A DNA stretch of 6,364 nucleotides from an uncultured Acetatifactor sp. (GTDB taxonomy: Bacteria > Bacillota > Clostridia > Lachnospirales > Lachnospiraceae). The stretch spans positions 1-6,364 of the forward strand of contig CAJULV010000106.1 of the NCBI GenBank assembly GCA_910587555.1. The letters are read 5' to 3'. A program made the position numbers and the translations under genes. Of the stretch, positions 5,233 through 6,364 are shown piece by piece (position 1 is the first letter of the stretch; each line of letters begins with the position of its first letter). Under the pieces are notes generated by a model. It made no database searches. It worked only from the letters and a program-made list of their open reading frames with translations, and was not told the DNA's origin.

Positions 5233-5982
5233 ATGTGGAAATATATCAGAAAGTATCTGCTCTTTGCCATTATTGCAGGTCTGTTCATGATCAGCGAGGT
5301 GATGATGGATCTGCTGCAGCCGGGATTTATGAGCCGGATTGTGGATGACGGTGTCCTTGGCGTAAACAACGGAGGAAGTGCGGACCTGCATCTGATATGG
5401 ATGCTGGGGCTGCAGATGATTGGCCTTGTTCTGCTGGGAGGGCTTTGCGGTTCCCTCAATAATGTATTCGTGCACATATCCAGCCAGAATATAGGAAATG
5501 AGATTCGGAAGGACTGCTTCAGAAGGATCATGGATTTTTCCTTTCAGCAGATTGGCCGATTCGGCACAGGTTCCCTGGTGACAAGGGTGACCAATGATAT
5601 CACCCAGGTGCAGAATTTTGTCTCGCTGTTTATCAGGGGGCTGATCCGCACCACGCTTCTTACGTTTGGAAGCATGTATTGTATGTTCCGGCTGAATTTT
5701 GGCTTTGGATTCATTGTACTGTGTGCGTTCCCGTTTCTGGTGGGCATCATCGGGTTCTGCCTGTGGAGGGCAAACCCACTGTTTTCCAGACTGCAGGCGT
5801 ACCTGGATGCCATCAATGAAATCATGCAGGAAGACGTGTCCGGCATCCGCATTATGAAAGCCTGCGTCAGGGAGACCTATGAAAAAATGCGCTTCGGGAA
5901 GGCGAATGAGGAGCTGGTCAGGACGCAGCTGAAAACCCTTGTGATATTTGCCTTTATGAATCCCCTTACCAGATATGGGTAA
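5233..5982 (+). pseudogene. ABC multidrug exporter (fused permease/ATPase), truncated to the N-terminal membrane region
   Basis: GGAGGA (5219-5224) lies eight bases before ATG 5233, within the end of the MarR gene. The product starts MWKYIRKYLLFAIIAGLFMI and continues LQPGFMSRIVDDGVLG, the usual opening of exporters of the BmrCD / MdlAB type. Membrane helices are visible at about 9-30, 53-80, 130-150 and 157-178. Between them is the intracellular signature FSFQQIGRFGTGSLVTRVTNDITQVQ (95-120), and then QEDVSGIRIMKAC followed by the coupling region. Family members have six helices and an ATPase domain, about 570-600 residues in total. This one reaches the start of helix 5 (FAFMNPLT) and then diverges at about residue 247 (base 5971), stopping at 5980-5982. 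Walker A, the ABC signature and Walker B are all absent, so it cannot power transport. An IS256-type element lies just beyond, the likely cause. A partner half-transporter usually follows, but none is visible. Confidence 0.88.
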
Positions 5983-6028
5983 ATCATTCTTGTTTTTCGC
6001 TCATCTCATATTTTAAGAATTTAACATA

Positions 6029-6364
6029 GGGTAGTGTCAAGAATAATGCGCAAAATAGTTTGCAGGCTCTGGCAGAATAAAATCAGCCAGCAGTAGAGGC
6101 ATCCCCCAGGGCAGCCTCTAAGTGCTTCATATTCATGTACTTCTTGTTGCCCCACTGGGTGCCAGCTACATGGCGGAGCCTGGCACAGACCAGCATCAAA
6201 GCAGAATTGCCATCCGGGAAGCAGCCCACTACTCTGGTGCGGCGGCGGATCTCCCGGTTGAGCCGTTCAATGACATTGTTGGTGCGGATACGAGTCCAGT
6301 GTTCGCTGGGATAACTGGGATGCGATTTCTCCGATTTTCAAATTTTCATCAGACGTCCGTAAGG
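6029..6364 (-). mobile_element. IS256-family insertion sequence, 3' portion (continues past the window or is truncated)
   Basis: A transposase C-terminus is encoded on the minus strand. The outer end probably lies near GGGTAGTGTCAAG (6029-6041), which looks like the terminal repeat of IS256-type elements; the exact end is a guess because the other terminus is not in the window. A small hairpin (GCAAA 6050-6054 with TTTGC 6059-6063) lies between that end and the transposase stop. Bases 5971-6028 belong neither to the ABC gene nor clearly to the element; I see no gene there. Confidence 0.65.
6083..6337 (-). CDS. IS256-family transposase, C-terminal fragment
   Basis: Read leftward, the frame gives 84 residues ending at TGA 6085-6083. 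It contains YPSEHWTRIRTNNVIERLN, followed by REIRRRTRVVGCFPDGNSAL and VCARLRHVAGTQWGNKKYMN, then MKHLEAAL. This is the highly conserved end of IS256-type (mutator) DDE transposases, including the Glu in NVIERLN that is expected to complete the catalytic triad. The rest of the catalytic core would lie beyond the right edge. However, an in-frame TGA occurs at 6340-6338, only eight residues before YPSEHW. The sequence beyond it does not resemble the helix expected there (typically ending ETLTYxxFP), so the copy seems broken near 6320-6340. The fragment is convergent with the truncated ABC gene. Confidence 0.85.
   Translation of the reverse strand, partial: KSEKSHPSYPSEHWTRIRTNNVIERLNREIRRRTRVVGCFPDGNSALMLVCARLRHVAGTQWGNKKYMNMKHLEAALGDASTAG

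Noticed and set aside
4767..5531. Long open frame of 254 codons on the minus strand
   Set aside because: It lies opposite the MarR and ABC genes. Its length follows from their codon bias and the His/Gly repeats. It has no family-like motif or ribosome site.

Overview
The window looks like a Clostridia chromosome, most likely a gut Lachnospiraceae. The evidence is strong AGGAGG-type ribosome sites, sigma-A promoters, moderate GC, and the family resemblance of every recognisable product. Taxonomy is inferred from protein style only. Almost all genes run on the + strand. The one exception is an IS256-type transposase fragment at the right edge.

Layout. (1) 1-709: the 3' end of a flavodoxin-family oxidoreductase gene, a 50-codon lipoprotein-like ORF, and the wreck of an alpha/beta hydrolase gene that has lost most of its middle. 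(2) 710-939: a consensus promoter followed about 20 bases after its -10 by an intrinsic terminator, then a weaker candidate promoter. (3) 940-2945: an intact MATE efflux transporter, then a cytidylate kinase-like gene interrupted by a single in-frame TAG. (4) 2946-3203: a 45-codon unrecognised ORF and an AT-rich spacer. (5) 3204-4367: an intact cyclopropane-fatty-acyl-phospholipid synthase with its catalytic residues in place. (6) 4368-5982: a well-formed regulated promoter, a Cys-rich N-terminal segment with the best ribosome site, an overlapping MarR repressor in another frame with a His/Gly-rich tail, and a closely coupled ABC exporter gene cut off after about 246 residues. (7) 5983-6364: a junction and the 3' end of an IS256-family transposase on the minus strand.

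How the parts fit. The clearest functional unit is promoter, MarR and ABC half-transporter, a common auto-repressed multidrug-export arrangement. Two GGTACC-centred sites flank the promoter and are good candidates for MarR binding. This copy is probably non-functional, because the transporter lacks its last membrane helices and its whole ATPase domain. The MATE pump and lipid cyclopropanation enzyme are intact and could both serve envelope or toxic-compound tolerance, but no shared regulation is visible.

The main theme is gene decay. Five of the recognisable genes are broken in five different ways: internal deletion, nonsense codon, frameshift, truncation at a foreign junction, and an interrupted transposase. 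I see no clear case for a new defence or mobile system. The points most worth checking are the MarR with two potential metal-binding ends, its frameshift, and the short promoter-terminator RNA unit.
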